64,000 nt of DNA from Flaveria trinervia (lineage: Eukaryota; Streptophyta; Magnoliopsida; Asterales; Asteraceae), in assembly GCA_025506515.1 (NCBI GenBank), contig CM046451.1, forward strand, positions 65,055,635 to 65,119,634, given 5' to 3'. A model generated the notes under the pieces. It was given only the letters and a program-made list of their open reading frames with translations, was not told the DNA's origin and ran no database searches. A program made the position numbers and the translations under genes. Shown in pieces: positions 22,728-34,884 of the stretch (position 1 is its first letter; each line of letters opens with the position of its first letter).

Positions 22728-23265
22728 GTAAAATCCGGTGTGAACATGCCAAAAACTCCTTCGATTAGACTTAAAAATCAAGAAATTGGCCCTAAAAAGA
22801 CCCGACACCTTAAATGGACTAATAAACTAACTAAGCCAAGTAAAATGTTGAAATAAAGGTTATTAGGTTATTAGTATAAGAATGCAAGTCTAAATAACCA
22901 ATACTCGACGTCTAATTTCAAGAATTGGTTCATTTTCGAATCTCAATCGACCGAACAGTGGGTCATGCGACTGGACACCAGGATGAACTCCAATCGCACG
23001 ATTGAACTGGTCGAATGGCTCAATCGCCCAAATGGATCATACGGATGAGCTCAGTCAGCTGACCGAACCAATCGCTGGCTCAGTCAACCGATTGAACTCA
23101 GTCGCCTGCTCAGTCACCCGACTGAATCCAGCCGCATGCCAAGTCACCGACTAAACATAGTCGCATGGTTCAATCGCATGAATGAACCAGAATGAATTCA
23201 ACCAAGTTAATTGGAACTGATTTGTCTTGTGTGGTTATCTAATGTCCATGTGTCTTGTGTTACAG
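22728..23265 (+). other. Candidate 5' UTR intron of R5 ORF1
   Basis: Donor TATACAA/GTAAAA at 22727/22728, acceptor GTCTTGTGTTACAG ending at 23265, four bases before the ATG of ORF1. 538 bases, against 542 in R8 at the matching place. The intron holds a second palindrome array (22945-23200). Splicing is inferred from conserved positions and signal quality. Confidence 0.6.
22945..23200 (+). repeat. Second palindrome array of R5 (inside the candidate intron)
   Basis: Ten or so degenerate units (CAATCGCACGATTGAAC, GTCACCCGACTGAATCC and similar). A parallel array lies at 44396-44650 in R8. Confidence 0.8.
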
Positions 23266-24496
23266 ATTGATGGCGGACAAATGGTCTCAACCCCAAGCAC
23301 AACATATGTGCTCATTTAGATTCTACGACTCGTAATGGTGCCGAGGTTGCGGGGATCATCAGTTTCCTCAAGCGATCCAGGATCCACAAGGCGATATCTA
23401 CACCATGCACTCCCTACAGGTCTATTCAGTAGGCCTTCTGGGAGGGGGCATCGGTTGACCGCTCTTATGAGCTGTACAACATTAGGAGCTCTATTTTCGG
23501 ATGGATATTGAGGTTTCTGTTCAGGATATCAGGAGAGTACTTAGGTTGGGTGAAGATGCAGACCACCCCACCAGACTTCACCCACTGACGATGAGAGGGT
23601 GCTTCTTGAGGATGAAGTACGCTGGGGATATTAATGCAGGTGTGCTCAACAAGAGTAACCTGTGTCCCAGTACAAGTACTTGGCACATGTCATCCTTAAG
23701 TTCTAGGCTTCACGAAGGGGTGGGTTTGATGATCTTTCAGACCAGATTCAAAATGCCTACGAGGCACTGGCACTGAACCACCCTTTCAGTTTCTCAAGCA
23801 TGATATTCTCCTACTTGATAGAGAGTTTGGAGGCGAAGGGCAAAAAGGGTCTTTGCATGTACCCTAGGTTTTTACAGATGATCTTTGATGAGAAACTGCC
23901 CACATTGCCCAAGGAGAGCCACGACGTTGTGTCGTTGGAGATCATGGATGATACGACACTGGGTCGTATGAAGGTTTACCGGGGAAAGCAGGTCAAAGCC
24001 CCGGTACAAAGACTCATCGGCCATCTGGCCAAGTTGCATTACGTGGCACCGGGGAGGCATAAATGGCGCCACATAGACAGTGATTCGGATGTCGAGCAGC
24101 TGGAGCTCCCTGAAGATGACTCTGATGACGACGACAGCGGTGATGATGGAGATGCAGGGCCCACTCAACTCAGGGCCCCCACTGTTGATATATCATCTCC
24201 AGCATCCACCCAAGGTGGAACAAAGGCTGCAGGGTTCCATCAGGACTTTCGTCTTAATGAGGAGGAGGAGATAGACGAGGAGCCCTTGACTCGGACTGTG
24301 GGGAGTAGGGCGGTTGCCACCGACTGAGGTATTCGGGAGGTTGGAGGACGCCCTGGTGAGTCTGGGGAGGCTGACACTCATCCAACTTATGCTCCTGATC
24401 AGCCCAGAAGTGTTCCAGGGGGAGCATCCACCTCGAGGGGCTCGAGGAAGAAAAGGATGGATCAACCCCACGGTTTGAAGAAGAAGTGGAAAGAGG

Positions 24497-24680
24497 ATGA
24501 CTTTCATCACCACCACCACTACTACCACTACTTCCACCACTTCACCTACTACCACCACTACCACCACTCCATCCACTACCTTGTCTACCACCTCACACAC
24601 CACTACCACAACCATTCCACCACCACCTTCATCAATACCACCCCCAATCTTCACCACTGCCACCACCACCACCACTAACC
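24497..24680 (+). repeat. (CCA)n-like tract coding Thr in ORF1 of R5
   Basis: Imperfect ACC/CCA repeats, read as Thr runs in the ORF1 frame and as His/Tyr in another. Parallel Thr tracts occur in R3 (3480-3660, as GTG on the plus strand) and R8 (45975-46170). Confidence 0.85.
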
Positions 24681-25039
24681 ATCATATAGGACCGTCATCT
24701 TACCCATCCTTCCCATCTGGATCCTCTCTACCTGCTAGTGGGGTAGAGGAACAGCTTTTGGCACTTAACCGTATGGTGCTGAAGCTGTGGCCGTCAATGA
24801 CGAGAAGACTACCCAGATTCGTCAGCTAGTAGAACTTACTGCTACACAATCTTTGTAGATATCTTAGCAGGCACAACTGATAGAGCAGCAGGCACAACAG
24901 ATGGCTGCTCAGAGCTCAGAGATGTCCCAACTCCAGGAGTAACATGTCGAAGTAGCAAAACAGATGGAGGAGTTGGAGGCGACCAACAAGGCCATCATGC
25001 TGAGGTTCAAAGGATCAAAGGAGAGCCCTTAAAGATCAG

Positions 25040-25170
25040 AGAAGGAGATGGAGATGATGGTGATGATGATGACAGTGATGATGATGATGATGATGGTGAT
25101 GATCAAGGAGAGGATACTGATGCTAGTGATGATGTTGTTGATGATGATGATGATGATGATGGAGATGATG
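25040..25170 (+). repeat. (GAT)n tract, acidic tail of ORF1 in R5
   Basis: Dense GAT/GAC triplets, read as Asp runs in the ORF1 frame (DDDDSDDDDDDGDD type). Much shorter in R8 (46545-46600), which suggests microsatellite growth. Confidence 0.85.
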
Positions 25171-25397
25171 ATCCTTCTGCTACGGGTGCCACATCTGCAA
25201 GTGAAAGGAGGACCAAGAGAGCTCAAGACCAAGGTGCCTCCACATCAGACCCGTCAGGAAAGGAGCACATGAGACAAGACAAGAGGAATGCTTAGTTGTT
25301 TATGTTATTTAAATCATGTGTATTTGAATCTGGTATCAAATTAATGTCATTAATGTTTACATTTATTGTTGATGTTTACTGCTTTGATTGTTGACTA

Positions 25398-26635
25398 ATG
25401 GTTGATGTGTTACATGTTTTAAATCAAGCAGATCCAAACTATCAAAGATATGAATATGATGTTGCTCCCTTCCAACAGATCAAGACTCAGCTCACGATGA
25501 TTCTTGATCTGCAGGGAATAGTAAGGAGATCAGTGAATTACACTCTTGAAGAAGGAAAGATAATTCATGATCTCATAGATGAGCAACTTGCTGAAATATT
25601 CCGACTCAATATAGATGAGATCGTTAAAGATGCTCCAACAGTCCATGTGGAAAGTGACGACGAGCTCAACGATGTTGATGAGATCGAGATTGAAGATGTC
25701 ACGGACCAATACTATCCGGAGTACACTGACATTGAGGATAATATCGTTCCCAATCTGGGCGACAACCTTGTCAGTGAAACTTTTGAGACTCTGGATAAAA
25801 TGTAAGAAGAGTCTGACAAGAAAGAAGATACGACCCAAGCCTCAAAAGCTGAAGTAAATATCAGAAAGGCTGAGTGGGCTGCGTGTTTTAAAGAAATAAG
25901 AGCCCAACGCAGTGCTTCAATGTCAACTGTCTACACCAAGCTATATAAAGTGAAGAAACATCACAAGGTGTCGGGAAAAATCATAGCACGGGCGTACTTT
26001 GAAGATCTCAACATTTATGCAGTTAAACATGAGAAAGGGATTGAGTACTTCAGGTTCCCCCATGACCTAAAGACTCTTCCTGGATTTGAGCTAAACCAGT
26101 TACCAAAGTTAAGATTGCTATACGTTGACCCACACAAAATGTTAGGCTGGTTTGAAACTTCTCTAAAAAGAGAGTAACACACCAGATGGGTCAACTTCAA
26201 ACCTCAACAACCAACGAGGTATATCAGACGGTCTGAGGTTGATGCCATTACTGGAAAACCGAAAATAGTGCTAAAGTGGATTCCTCCGTGCATAATGTCT
26301 AAGATCCCTCTATGCGAAATGCCACAGGACTTCACTCCACACTTCAAATGGTGGTACTATGATTGGAGGATGGGAGAGGCAGTCAAAGTTTTGAACAAGA
26401 ATGGTGTAATGGAAACCATCAGGGTGTTTGACCTAATGTGGCTTACAAACTTGTCTGCAGATGATGTTTATACATTATACAAGTGGCCATTAGTCTATGA
26501 CTCTCAAGATATTGTATAACCTCTACAATTTTAGAATGTTATACGACTCTGTTTGCTTTTGAGATACATGCCAGAGTCACTAGAGAAGACAAGTACAAGG
26601 AGTTTGAGGAACTCATGAAGGATGTAAGACATTAG
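25398..26635 (+). pseudogene. R5 accessory ORF2
   Basis: Clear homology with R8 starts at 25432, after TTTTAAATCAAGCAG, which reads as an acceptor; an ATG 34 bases upstream (25398) is in frame in R5 but not in R8. Segments: FQQIKTQLTMILDLQGIVR, EIEDVTDQYYPE (acidic), KLYKVKKHHKVSGKIIARAYF, EYFRFPHDLKTLPGFELNQL, KWWYYDWRMGEAVKVL, FDLMWLTNLSADDVYTLYKW, ending TAG at 26633-26635. Stops at 25803 and 26175 split it. About 400 codons. Function unknown; may be a second exon of the ORF1 protein. Confidence 0.7.
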
Positions 26636-26648
26636 ATGAAACTAGGTC

Positions 26649-26660
26649 CAAGGGGGAGTT
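26649..26660 (+). other. R5 polypurine tract
   Basis: CAAGGGGGAGTT directly before the 3' LTR start TGTAGATACATG, identical in core to the tract of R8. Confidence 0.85.
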
Positions 26661-27399
26661 TGTAGATACATGTGTCCCTAGTTTTTAAACTTAATGTAAT
26701 ATGTCTCTATTGTGTTATGAATATGTAATTGTACGGGTACCTAATGAAATTCAATATGGGGTTGTGCTTATAATGTTGAATATTTCATTGGTTGGTATGT
26801 GATAACGCTTATTGAACTAACTATATAGGTTGAGGTTGTTGGAATAATATCTAAATCAATTAATGATCATGAAACATATTCAAACTTAACCATGTGAAGT
26901 TCTGATCCGATTGGCCCATGCTAATGGACCATACGCATGAACAACTTCATGCTAATGCACTAGTCGTACAAATGAACCAGAAGACTAGATCAGTCACATG
27001 ATTGTAACATGAGATTGACTTAATCGCACGACTAAACACTCAGTCGTGCGAATGGATCAACCGCATGACTCAATCGCAAGACTGAACCATACAAACGGTC
27101 CAGTCGCACGATTGAGAAACCTTAACCTATAAACACCACTTAAATCGTGGAAAAACTAGACACTTTGAATATTTCGATACCCAGACGTACCCTAGCCGTC
27201 CAGAGACCTCTAGCAACCTGTTCTAACTTCATAGATCACAGTAGATCGATTGATAATCATTCTTAACATTTAGATTCAATCTTTAATTGATTTTACGTGT
27301 GTTCTCACGGATTGGATCGCCAATCAAATAGGATTCCGCACTATTTGATTCGGTATACTCGTAAATCTGTTAGTATTCGTCCGGTACACGATCCGAACA
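26661..27399 (+). repeat. R5 3' LTR
   Basis: 739 bases, from TGTAGATACATG to ATCCGAACA. Contains palindromes (26905-27115), TATA box CCTATAAACA at 27125-27134, the ACCCTAGCCGTCCAG block and the U5 double hairpin at 27309-27349. Borders the R3 LTR at 27400. Confidence 0.9.
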
Positions 27400-27808
27400 C
27401 CGACTCATGCAATTGATCCATACGCACGACTGAAGGTTCAGTCGTGCGACTGAGTCAATCTTATGTCTCAATCATACAACTAATCCAGTCTCATGGTTCA
27501 GTCGTGCGACTGGTCCAGAAGCATGATATATTCATGCGTATGGTCCATAAGTATGGTCCATTAGCATGAATAATCATCCGACCAGGTTGAACACATTACT
27601 TAATCATTATTGACTAAGAACTATATACAACAACGTCAACCCTATATAAGAAATTCATACATAAGAATCATACATATCACAATAATCATATGAAATAATC
27701 AAGGATAACTAAACTTGAAAAGCATATTATATTTCATTACATTACAAATATGTAAGAGAGAAAGACTTTTATATTTAAGCACATAAACTAGGAACACATG
27801 TATTAATA
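27400..27808 (-). repeat. R3 5' LTR, 5' half
   Basis: Minus strand starts TATTAATACATGTGTTCC (TG end changed to TA), followed by an AT-rich U3 and palindromes at 27405-27560 (CAGTCGTGCGTATGGATC type). The rest was removed with R5's 5' end. GTCTC at 27809-27813 is the R3 target duplication. Confidence 0.8.
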
Positions 27809-27813
27809 GTCTC

Positions 27814-28560
27814 TAGTGTTTAATATTGAGACAGGACTACCAAATGACTTGAAAAATCCAATAAATGGTTTTTTGCGAAACAATAGTTCATAAGGTGTAA
27901 TGTTGTTTTCTTTTACAATCAGAGTTCTATTTTGCATAAAGCGTTTTTGTTAACTGCTTTTGCCTAGAAGGTAATTGGTAGTTTAGCATCAGCTAGTATT
28001 GTTCTTGCTTCTTCAATCAGTGTTCTCTTTCTCCTTTCAGCTACCCTATTTTGTTAAGGAGTTCTCGCTTCACTGAATTAAAGATCAATGCCTTTGGTTA
28101 CACAAAAGGAACTCATATCTTCTTTTTAAAACTCTATACCATTATCACTTCTTATTGTTTTGACCATATGATGAAGTTGGTTTTCAATTTTTATGATAAA
28201 ATCCTTAATTATTTGGGAAGCTTCATATTTATGAAGTAAGAAGAAAACCCATGTAATTCTTGAAAAGTCATCATTGATCACCAAACAATATTGTTTCTTT
28301 CTAATACTCATAACATGTGTTGGTCCAAAACGATACATATGAAGTAGCTTCAATGGAGTATTGTTTGTGTTCACAAGCTTTGGTTTGTGGGAAGATTTAT
28401 GTTGTTTCCCTTTGAGACATGCTAAACAGTGATCAACAAAATGAAATTCTTTTTGGGGTAGAACAATGACATGGTTTCCTTTGACCAATCTATTCATGTT
28501 TTTAAAGTTTTTGTGCCCTAAGCGTCTATGCCAAAGTTGAGACTCATCAAATGATACTTT
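27814..28560 (-). pseudogene. R2 integrase, N-terminal and core
   Basis: Minus strand: SQLWHRRLG-like start near 28540, MNRLVKGNHVI, CLACLKGKQHKSSH, LLHMYRFGPTHVMS, then INDDFSRITWVFFLLHKYEAS and TIRSDNGIEF, with the Asp of both core motifs readable (D,D). Past 28060, a frame change leads to MTPYELLF-like RKPFIGFFKSFGSPVSIL and the break at GAGAC. Continues at 1693. Confidence 0.88.
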
Positions 28561-28971
28561 TGACAGAAGACAAGTTCCTTCTTTTGGTGTAGTGGAATTC
28601 AGGCTTATGACATAGGTGTTATTCTTCCTCGGGGTCTTTTAAACTACCCATTGTTTTGGAATTTGGAATCCTGGTTTCAGAATGTAGCAATGAGTGTTGG
28701 TAAAGTGAGTTGAATATTTCTTGTCACAAATCTGAGACACGTTGAGAAGATTGAAATTCAGTTGTTCACAGTAGTTCATTTTATCAAAGCTCAGCATCCC
28801 ATTTGTCATAGATCCTTCACAATTGATTCTTCCACCTTATGAATCTCCTTCGACTGCCATAATAGTTCCTTGTATATGCTTGAAGTCATGAAGTAGGGAA
28901 CGATCTCCAGTCATGTGTTAGGAGCATCCACTGTCCATGTGCTATATTCTATTGGACCTATATGGATGACC
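28561..28971 (-). pseudogene. R2 protease
   Basis: MDSGCS with the aspartic protease triad DSG at about 28930; the following Arg codon is a stop (DSGCS then TAG/TAA, then HMTGDRSLLHDF). Phase 0 start directly after AG 28972-28973 (GGT CAT CCA), whereas the gag frame runs on out of phase. Confidence 0.75.
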
Positions 28972-30770
28972 CTGCAAGCACAAAAGAAGTAATTAGAATA
29001 TCGAACCCAAGCCATAATGGTCTTGGGTTTCACGTTCCTGTTCATGATGGTGACTTCTTGGTACTTTCCTCTAAACAGTGACTTAGAGAGAGTTGATCTG
29101 GGAGATTTTTGATGATATTTTGAATGTTTCATCACATCAATATCAACTGAAGAGTCAAAAGAATAATGAAACCTTTGGTCCCTATTTCTTTGAAGAAATC
29201 TTATCCATTTTTTATTATTAAACATCATTTTTGGTTTAGGAAGATCATATGTTTGCGTGATGTTGTGATATTTGTTTCTTTGAATCTTCTTCAACTCTTT
29301 TATGTTACCCATGTCATTATCTGAGCTAGAAATCCTAGATTGATTATTATGAAAGTGACTTCTAACTTTGGGTTTCACATATGATATTGGTGACTTGAGC
29401 TTATTTAGGGAATTCTCAACCCTTTTTGCTGGAAGTAACAATCATATGTATTGTGAATGTTCATATCAAATACTGAACAATATTTATTAAAATAGCAGTT
29501 TTTATGGATTGATTGTTCATGTCATAAATAGAGCAGTATTGATTAAAAAAACACTCTTCTGTTTTGTGATTAGACATTTCACAAATGTCACAATACATAT
29601 GTTTGTTTCTTGAATCTGATTTTGTTGTTGTTGAATCAGTTGATTTACCCATTCTAAACTGAGTCACAATCTTTGGTTTAAGGGAAGAAGCATAATCAGC
29701 CTTTTTAGTAGTTTGTTTCACAACACTACTTTTGTTGATTGTTTTAGGCTGGTTTTGTTTCCTCAACCTTTTTTTGACTTCTTCTTCAAACTGATATACA
29801 CGCTCCCTATTGCAGATGTCAAAACCTACTCCTTGTTTTGATTTTGATGATTGGGGGTCTAACTGAATTCTAGTTTTTGAAATCAGTGAATTTTTGCTTT
29901 TCTTTGGTAGTGAAACCTTCTCTGATTTGCTTGATTTTATTGGAGATTAAATCTCATAATTAGAACTACTTTCAGTAGAAGGTTTCACTAAAGGCACAAC
30001 TTTCTTCTTCCCTTTTGAAATTGCAGCTATAAATTTCACAAATAGGACAATGGCTTTGATTGGGCTTGATGGTTTGATGACATTCATTGTCTTGTTTGAA
30101 CACTCATTGATTTTAATTGGGTGACCTAATTTAATTTTCTCCTAATTTGTTTCAATGTAAACATTTGGTTTGTTTTGAGGATTTGTGACTAGGTTTACTA
30201 TTGTTTTTCGTTCAATAGTATTAGGTTCATTTTGCTCTTTGAGTGTGATAGATTCAGGCATGATAGTGTAGTTGTCATTGTAGGGTGGGGGAAAGGAATT
30301 ATACCCAATCCCAGACATATCCTTGGGATTTTTTATGAGTCTAGCATCTCTTGCAGCTTGACTGAAGAAAACTAAAACTTTTCAAGTTTCACTTTAGTAT
30401 GTGTTGTAGCTTTTGATTGAGCTAACTTTTCAGGAAGTTGCTCATTCTTTGCTGCAAGAGTGTACTTCTCACCATGTAATTTTCCAATATTAGAGATATG
30501 AGATTTGATTTTAGTTTCAAAGCCTTTAATTTCTCTCTGCATCTCTGACTTGACCTTTTCTTCTTTTATTTTATGTGCCAGTTTATGATTATGCTCACGA
30601 TAACCATGCAGTTCAGTGATGCATTTATCACTACAAAAGTTGGATTTTACCTCAGATGGCATAGGAGATGGACTATCATTGGTGTGAGCCAGGAGTGCAT
30701 GATTCTAAAATTGAGGCTTCACTTCCTCTGCATACAGACTCCAATCACATACTCCATCTTGTCTAATCAC
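28972..30770 (-). pseudogene. R2 gag C-terminal region with coiled-coil and extra knuckle
   Basis: Minus strand: FCSDKCITELHGYREHNHKLAHKIKEEKVKSEMQ coiled-coil region (30372-30662; motif quoted in parts: CSDKCITEL, HKLAHKIKEEK), a GIGYNSFPPP box near 30300, Lys-rich segments and the knuckle CDICEMSNHKTEEC (29540-29600) followed by a decayed second unit. Ends PKTIMAWVRYSN, then TTCTTTTGTGCTTGCAG, a strong acceptor-like sequence ending at 28972. Confidence 0.75.
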
Positions 30771-32133
30771 AAGACATTTAAGGACGACTGACTGCTTCCA
30801 TTAGCTTGATTAGTCGGTTGTGGCTGACTCTGATATGGTTGTTGATGTTGTTGATGATGATACTGTTGTTGTTGATTGTTGGATTGAAAGCTTTTGCTTG
30901 GTTGTGGAGATGACTGACCCTGAGAATTTCTTTGGAAATTGTTTTTGTTTCTTTTGGGAGCATTACATTCTCTAGAGAAATGGCCAGTCATGCCACAGTT
31001 GAAACACTTTACCTTAGATTTGTCATATCCAAGCTTGGTGTTTTCATTGAGGCTAATCTTTCTTCGTTTTATGAAGAACTTCTTGGCTCTCATTGCAATC
31101 ATATCATTTGCAATTGCAAATCCATTTCATCCATATCATCTGGATCCATTTCTTCCAAGTCCTCCTAGATCAGATGAGGGGAAATGAGTGTGCCTCCCAG
31201 GTAAGCTTCAAAGCTAGCAACAATGGCATTGTAAGTTGCCTTTTGCTCTTCTGTTCTTAGGTCTTTAGGAGTAGTTGAGGGAGTCGCAAAGCACCCTATA
31301 GGTTGTGATGGTGTTGAAGGCTTTATAGTTGATGGAGCAGCAATGAAACCAGTTCTCTTCACTTGATCTCTTGAGGAAAGAAAATCATCATCCTTAGTGA
31401 TGAATTCATTTTTTATAGAGTGAGTTCTATTGGAAATTTATAAGCTTTAATAACTCGAGGTTCACTCCTCTCATAAAATTTAAGAGCTTCTATCTTCGCA
31501 ATCATGATGTCTAAGGTAGTACTCTCTAGATCAAGAATGTTTTTCAGTATTGGAACATTTTGTTTCCAACTCTCTGGAAGACTATGAAGCATCTTCTTAT
31601 TTAATTCTTTGACTTTGTATGTTACCCCATGATCTATAAATCATGAACCAGTTGCACAAATCTATGCAGCTGTTTAGAGATTGACTCCCTATTGGAGTGA
31701 TGATAGGTTTCATATTGATTAAAAAGCTTGTCCTTGTTAATATTAGCCACTTCACTACTGCCTTCACAAATTATTAGCAGTGCATCCCAATAGCTTTAGC
31801 AGTTCCATACTTTTCTAATATTTTTAGCACATTTATTTTCCATGCTTCAGTGAGTATAGAATAAGCTTTGAGATCAACTTTTATCTTCTTGTAATCAGCA
31901 TCATGAAGTGTGAGATCCTCAATAGGTATTCTTGAGGTTTTGTATATTGTAGCTTGATCAGCAGAAAGTGTCATAGGAATGTGAGGACCTTTACATATTG
32001 AAAACTACTAGTCCAGATGTACACGTGTAATATAGTTCATAAATATGATTTTCTATTGCTAAAACTCATATTTGTGTTTAAGAATGGGTTGTTTTGGAGT
32101 ATGACCAAGTTTAGAGAAATTATGTGAATCCAT
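30771..32133 (-). pseudogene. R2 gag N-terminal region
   Basis: ATG at 32133 (MDSHNFSKLGHTPK), UBN2-type domain with IPIEDLTLHDADYKKIKVDLKAYS and EKYGTAKA, then ATPSTTPKDLRTEEQ and the first knuckle CFNCGMTGHFSREC (about 30970-31010), followed by a Gln/His-rich tail (30778-30960). Interrupted by stops near 32050, 31775 and 31160. Confidence 0.85.
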
Positions 32134-32418
32134 TTTTAATAAGCTGTTTTAACCTTTTTGAATAATGATTAGTTTGATTGTTAAGTTCAACTTAGTCCAT
32201 AGGCTTATGTATAACCAGATCTTCTCATGCTTATATGCTTCTGTTGTAACAACTATTCACGGGTTTGTTCTTGAAGATGAGTACAGATGAAAAGTGACTG
32301 TTGAAGAGAATTCTACAGTTTACTAAGTAGATGTGGTTGAACACTCTATTAGTAACTCACTAGATTCATCGAGTTCTGCTCAGATCTGGGTAGATCTGAA
32401 AAAGAACCGAGAGCCAAA

Positions 32419-32430
32419 GCTCTTATACCA
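32419..32430 (-). other. R2 primer-binding site
   Basis: Minus strand TGGTATAAGAGC followed by TTTGGCTC; one mismatch to TGGTATCAGAGC. Confidence 0.8.
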
Positions 32431-32432
32431 AT

Positions 32433-33201
32433 TGACTGGGCTTGAGAATGATATTCTCTATTGATGTGAATCAACAAGAACCAAATATGATGATTGAGTC
32501 AATGATTGTAAGGCGGAATCAAACATTCAAAGAAAATTGAATGCAAGAAATACTCATAAATGTTGTTTGTGTTAATGAAGGTAATCGATTACAATGAATG
32601 CTAGGGTAAGAGCATTAAACAATATCAAGACAACTTGTCATCATAAGACTAAACAAAAGGTTCTAATTGTCTAGAATGTGTATCAGCAGTCGCCTCACAT
32701 ACGAGGTTTTCTATAGTATATATAGGCTAACAAGATGCCTTTTACAAAATGACTAAACTACCCTTGACCTATACATTAGAGAACTAGTCTAAGTCTTCAT
32801 TAGCATTTATTTTGTTCATCCGCATTGACTAATGTTGATGTGTTGATCTTGATCAGCATTTCTTTTTGGTTTTCCACATTAGTGTTTGGTCATCAACATT
32901 GACAAATGCACATGAATAAACACATGTGAATTTGTTACCGGGCATCCACATTAGTAAATGCAGATGTGCAAATACCTGTCTGCATTTGTTTCCGGCTATC
33001 CGTATTTGTTAATGTGGACGAACAAATACTTGTCAACATTTGTTCTGTGTCATCCGTATATACAAATGCGGTTAGCCAACACTTGTATTCTTCTTTACAA
33101 ATTCTTCATCCGCATTTGTTCTTGGACTTTTGGGATTTCTAGCAAAACAACCACCAACCCACCACTTGAATTGGCATGTAGGATATTTTTAGGGTACAAC
33201 A
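32433..33201 (-). repeat. R2 5' LTR
   Basis: 769 bases; minus strand TGTTGTACCCTAAAAATA to TCAAGCCCAGTCA. Contains 8 to 10 degenerate units of TCCGCATTTGTCAATGCGGA (32800-33130) and a TATATATA promoter box near 32712-32724. Aligns with the R9 LTRs throughout. Confidence 0.9.
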
Positions 33202-34884
33202 GGATACCCTCCTCAAACAAAATTTGTATGAATGAGTCTAAATTAATGTGAACTTAAGGAGGTTGAGTATGGACAACATCAAGTGAGTTTGGTGAGTCCT
33301 TAATGTCCATACTTTGAGTAGAACTCTTAGGTTTTGTTATTGCTAGGACTTTCTCCCCCTTGGTAGCATCACCCAATTGCATAGGTGAGTAGGAGGTTAG
33401 GTCCACCATATATATAGGTTCTCATGGATCTGGTTAACTCCTTCTGAATGATCTCTCAACTAACTTTCCCTTGAGATCGGTGATTTGAAATTGTTGGTCA
33501 CTCACCCTCATTTGCAAGATAGTCACCTGAGATTCTAGGTGACTAACCTTAGAGACCAAATAGGTGCATATGTTACTCTATTTTCGCACCTTTAGTTTCA
33601 GATTCCCTCATCTTCATTAGAAGAATCATAAGAAAATTAGAGAGTAGGACTAGAGTTTTCTTCCTCATCACCAGTACTATGTTCATGGCTCCTAGATTTC
33701 CCATGCATCATGTCACCTTCAGGTGAAGTCTCAATGGGCTGGGTTGCCATGGTTGACATTTTACGAATGTAATCACTTGTTGAAGTGAGATCCTCTTCCA
33801 TATGGACCTCCTATACTTGTTCAGTCAGATCCATCTCAATGGTGGGTGGATGATATGGGCTAGACATGGATGATTCTGGAGCACTCATCCCTCTTTAAGC
33901 AGGGGTAGAGAAGAGAGACTCATGGTACTCACTGAATCTCATATCTTCATCATCATAGACTTCAAGGTGTGTATGGGTTGGTTGAGGTCTTGAGACTAGG
34001 GATGGTAACTATCCTTTGAAGAGTGTTCACTAGAGTTTTGAGACCTCGAGTGAAATCTTAAGGTTGTTGAGGTTATGAGCTTATTAGGCTGAGCATGAGG
34101 AAAGTCAACATTGACCTTTGAAGAGATGGGAGTGGTTTGCTCCTCAAGGGAAGTAGGAGCTCTTGTCCACTTCCTCCTACATGAGTGAGGACATGGGGGC
34201 CTACATAACCGAGTAGCATGTGAAGGGGTTCATTTGAATTTGTCATTGGTTTGGTGATCGCAACTCCATCTACAAGGTTAATTACCATTGGAGCTGAAGT
34301 AGTGTTCTTGCTTGGACTTCTCTGCTCTAATCATGGGTTAGGATCTCTTGTTGATAAGTTACCTATAGATCTTGAAACATTCTCATAAGATTTTATAAAA
34401 TACTTGGTTACTAAATTAAGATCAAACAACCAATGAGGACCAGAACCTTTCATATAAGGAGTGCACTCCTTGAAGGTCATATTAGTTGACTCCTTAACTA
34501 CTCTAGTTATGAGATTGTATACTTTATATGCCTTAGCTTGAGAAGAGTATCCAATGAAGTGTCCTTCATCTGATTTCTCTGCAAACTTGGCTACTTGATA
34601 TTTGGTATTCAAGATGGTGCAAGGACATCCAAATGATCTAAGAAAACCAATAAAAGGTCTCTTTTTATGCCATAGCTCGTAGACTCTAACCATGAGTCTT
34701 AACTACGAAAACTCTATTGTGCACATAGTAGGCAGTGTTAACTACCTCTGCCCAGAAATTGATGGGTAGTTTAGGGTCAGACAACATGGTTCTTGTAGCT
34801 TCAATAAGTGTTTTGTTTCTCCTCTTAGCAACACCATATGCTCATGAGTCCTAGGAGCACTATATTGTCTTGTAATACCCTTTT
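33202..34884 (-). pseudogene. R7 integrase C-terminus and hinge
   Basis: Minus strand, continuing from 48840 across R8: GITRQYSAPRT, a TPQQNG region now read with a frame change, then VYELWHKKRPFIGFLRSFGCPC, FAEKSDEGHFIGYS, KAYKVYN and the GPHWLFDL box (34331-34693). 33300-34290 is the low-conservation hinge with Ser/Glu-rich pieces. Stops at several places. RT is not present because R2 enters at 33201. Confidence 0.85.
34880..34884. repeat. Target-site duplication CTTTT, left copy (R8 into R7)
   Basis: CTTTT here and at 48840-48844. Removing R8 plus one copy gives an unbroken integrase reading in R7 (...DEK/GITRQY...). Confidence 0.95.

Larger units (their letters stand above)
23270..25295 (+). 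pseudogene. R5 accessory ORF1
   Basis: ATG at 23270 (MADKWSQPQAQHMCSF), after the acceptor. Conserved domain to about 24330: HPLTMRGCFLRMKYAGDI, NAGVLNKSNLCP, a LNHPFSFSSMIFSYLIESL segment, MYPRFLQMIF and GRMKVYRGKQVKAPVQRLIG. Then an acidic run (DDSDDDDSGDDGDAG), a Thr/Pro tract (24497-24680), an ALNRMVLKL coiled-coil-like piece, and an Asp-rich (GAT)n run, ending TAG at 25293-25295. About 670 codons if repaired; frameshifts near 23330, 23700, 24330 and 24830. No membrane segment apparent. Shares a YKYLAHVI..NFS..IF core with the R9 ORF. Function unknown. Confidence 0.8.
12303..27399 (+). mobile_element. R5: family I Sirevirus-like Copia element, 5' truncated
   Basis: Plus-strand element inside the R3 5' LTR. 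Retained order: gag fragment (split by R6), pol to 20557, internal polypurine tract, conserved spacer, GGTCAC array, palindromes and TATA box, candidate intron, accessory ORF1 and ORF2, polypurine tract and a complete 3' LTR (26661-27399). The 5' LTR, primer site and gag start are lost by the deletion at 12303. CCGAC at 27400-27404 should be the right target duplication; the left copy is deleted. Confidence 0.85.
1699..27808 (-). mobile_element. R3: family I Sirevirus-like Copia element, outer span
   Basis: Minus-strand element inserted in R2 with duplication GTCTC. Its own DNA is 1699-2089, 2557-12302 and 27400-27808; the rest is inserted R4 (2090-2556) and R5 with R6 (12303-27399). Order on the minus strand: 5' LTR start (27808 to 27400), gap, gag, pol, internal polypurine tract, conserved spacer, palindrome array, accessory ORF1, truncated ORF2, 3' half of the 3' LTR. 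Two deletions are visible: one at 12303 removed the gag start, leader, primer site and part of the 5' LTR; one at 2047 removed the end of ORF2, the polypurine tract and the first half of the 3' LTR. The 5' LTR now starts TA instead of TG. Confidence 0.85.
27809..33201 (-). mobile_element. R2: family II Sirevirus-like Copia element, 5' part
   Basis: Minus strand: 5' LTR 32433-33201, primer site, gag, protease, integrase, then broken by R3 and resumed at 663-1693. LTR and proteins are the same family as R9 (TGTTGTACCCTAAAA start against TGTTGCACCCTAAAA). It sits in the hinge region of R7, with GGATA at 33202-33206 as the probable right target duplication. The 3' end is left of the window. Confidence 0.85.

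Noticed and set aside
24457..24678. His/Tyr-rich open frame in R5
   Set aside because: Alternative frame of the Thr tract; only the Thr frame is kept in R8.
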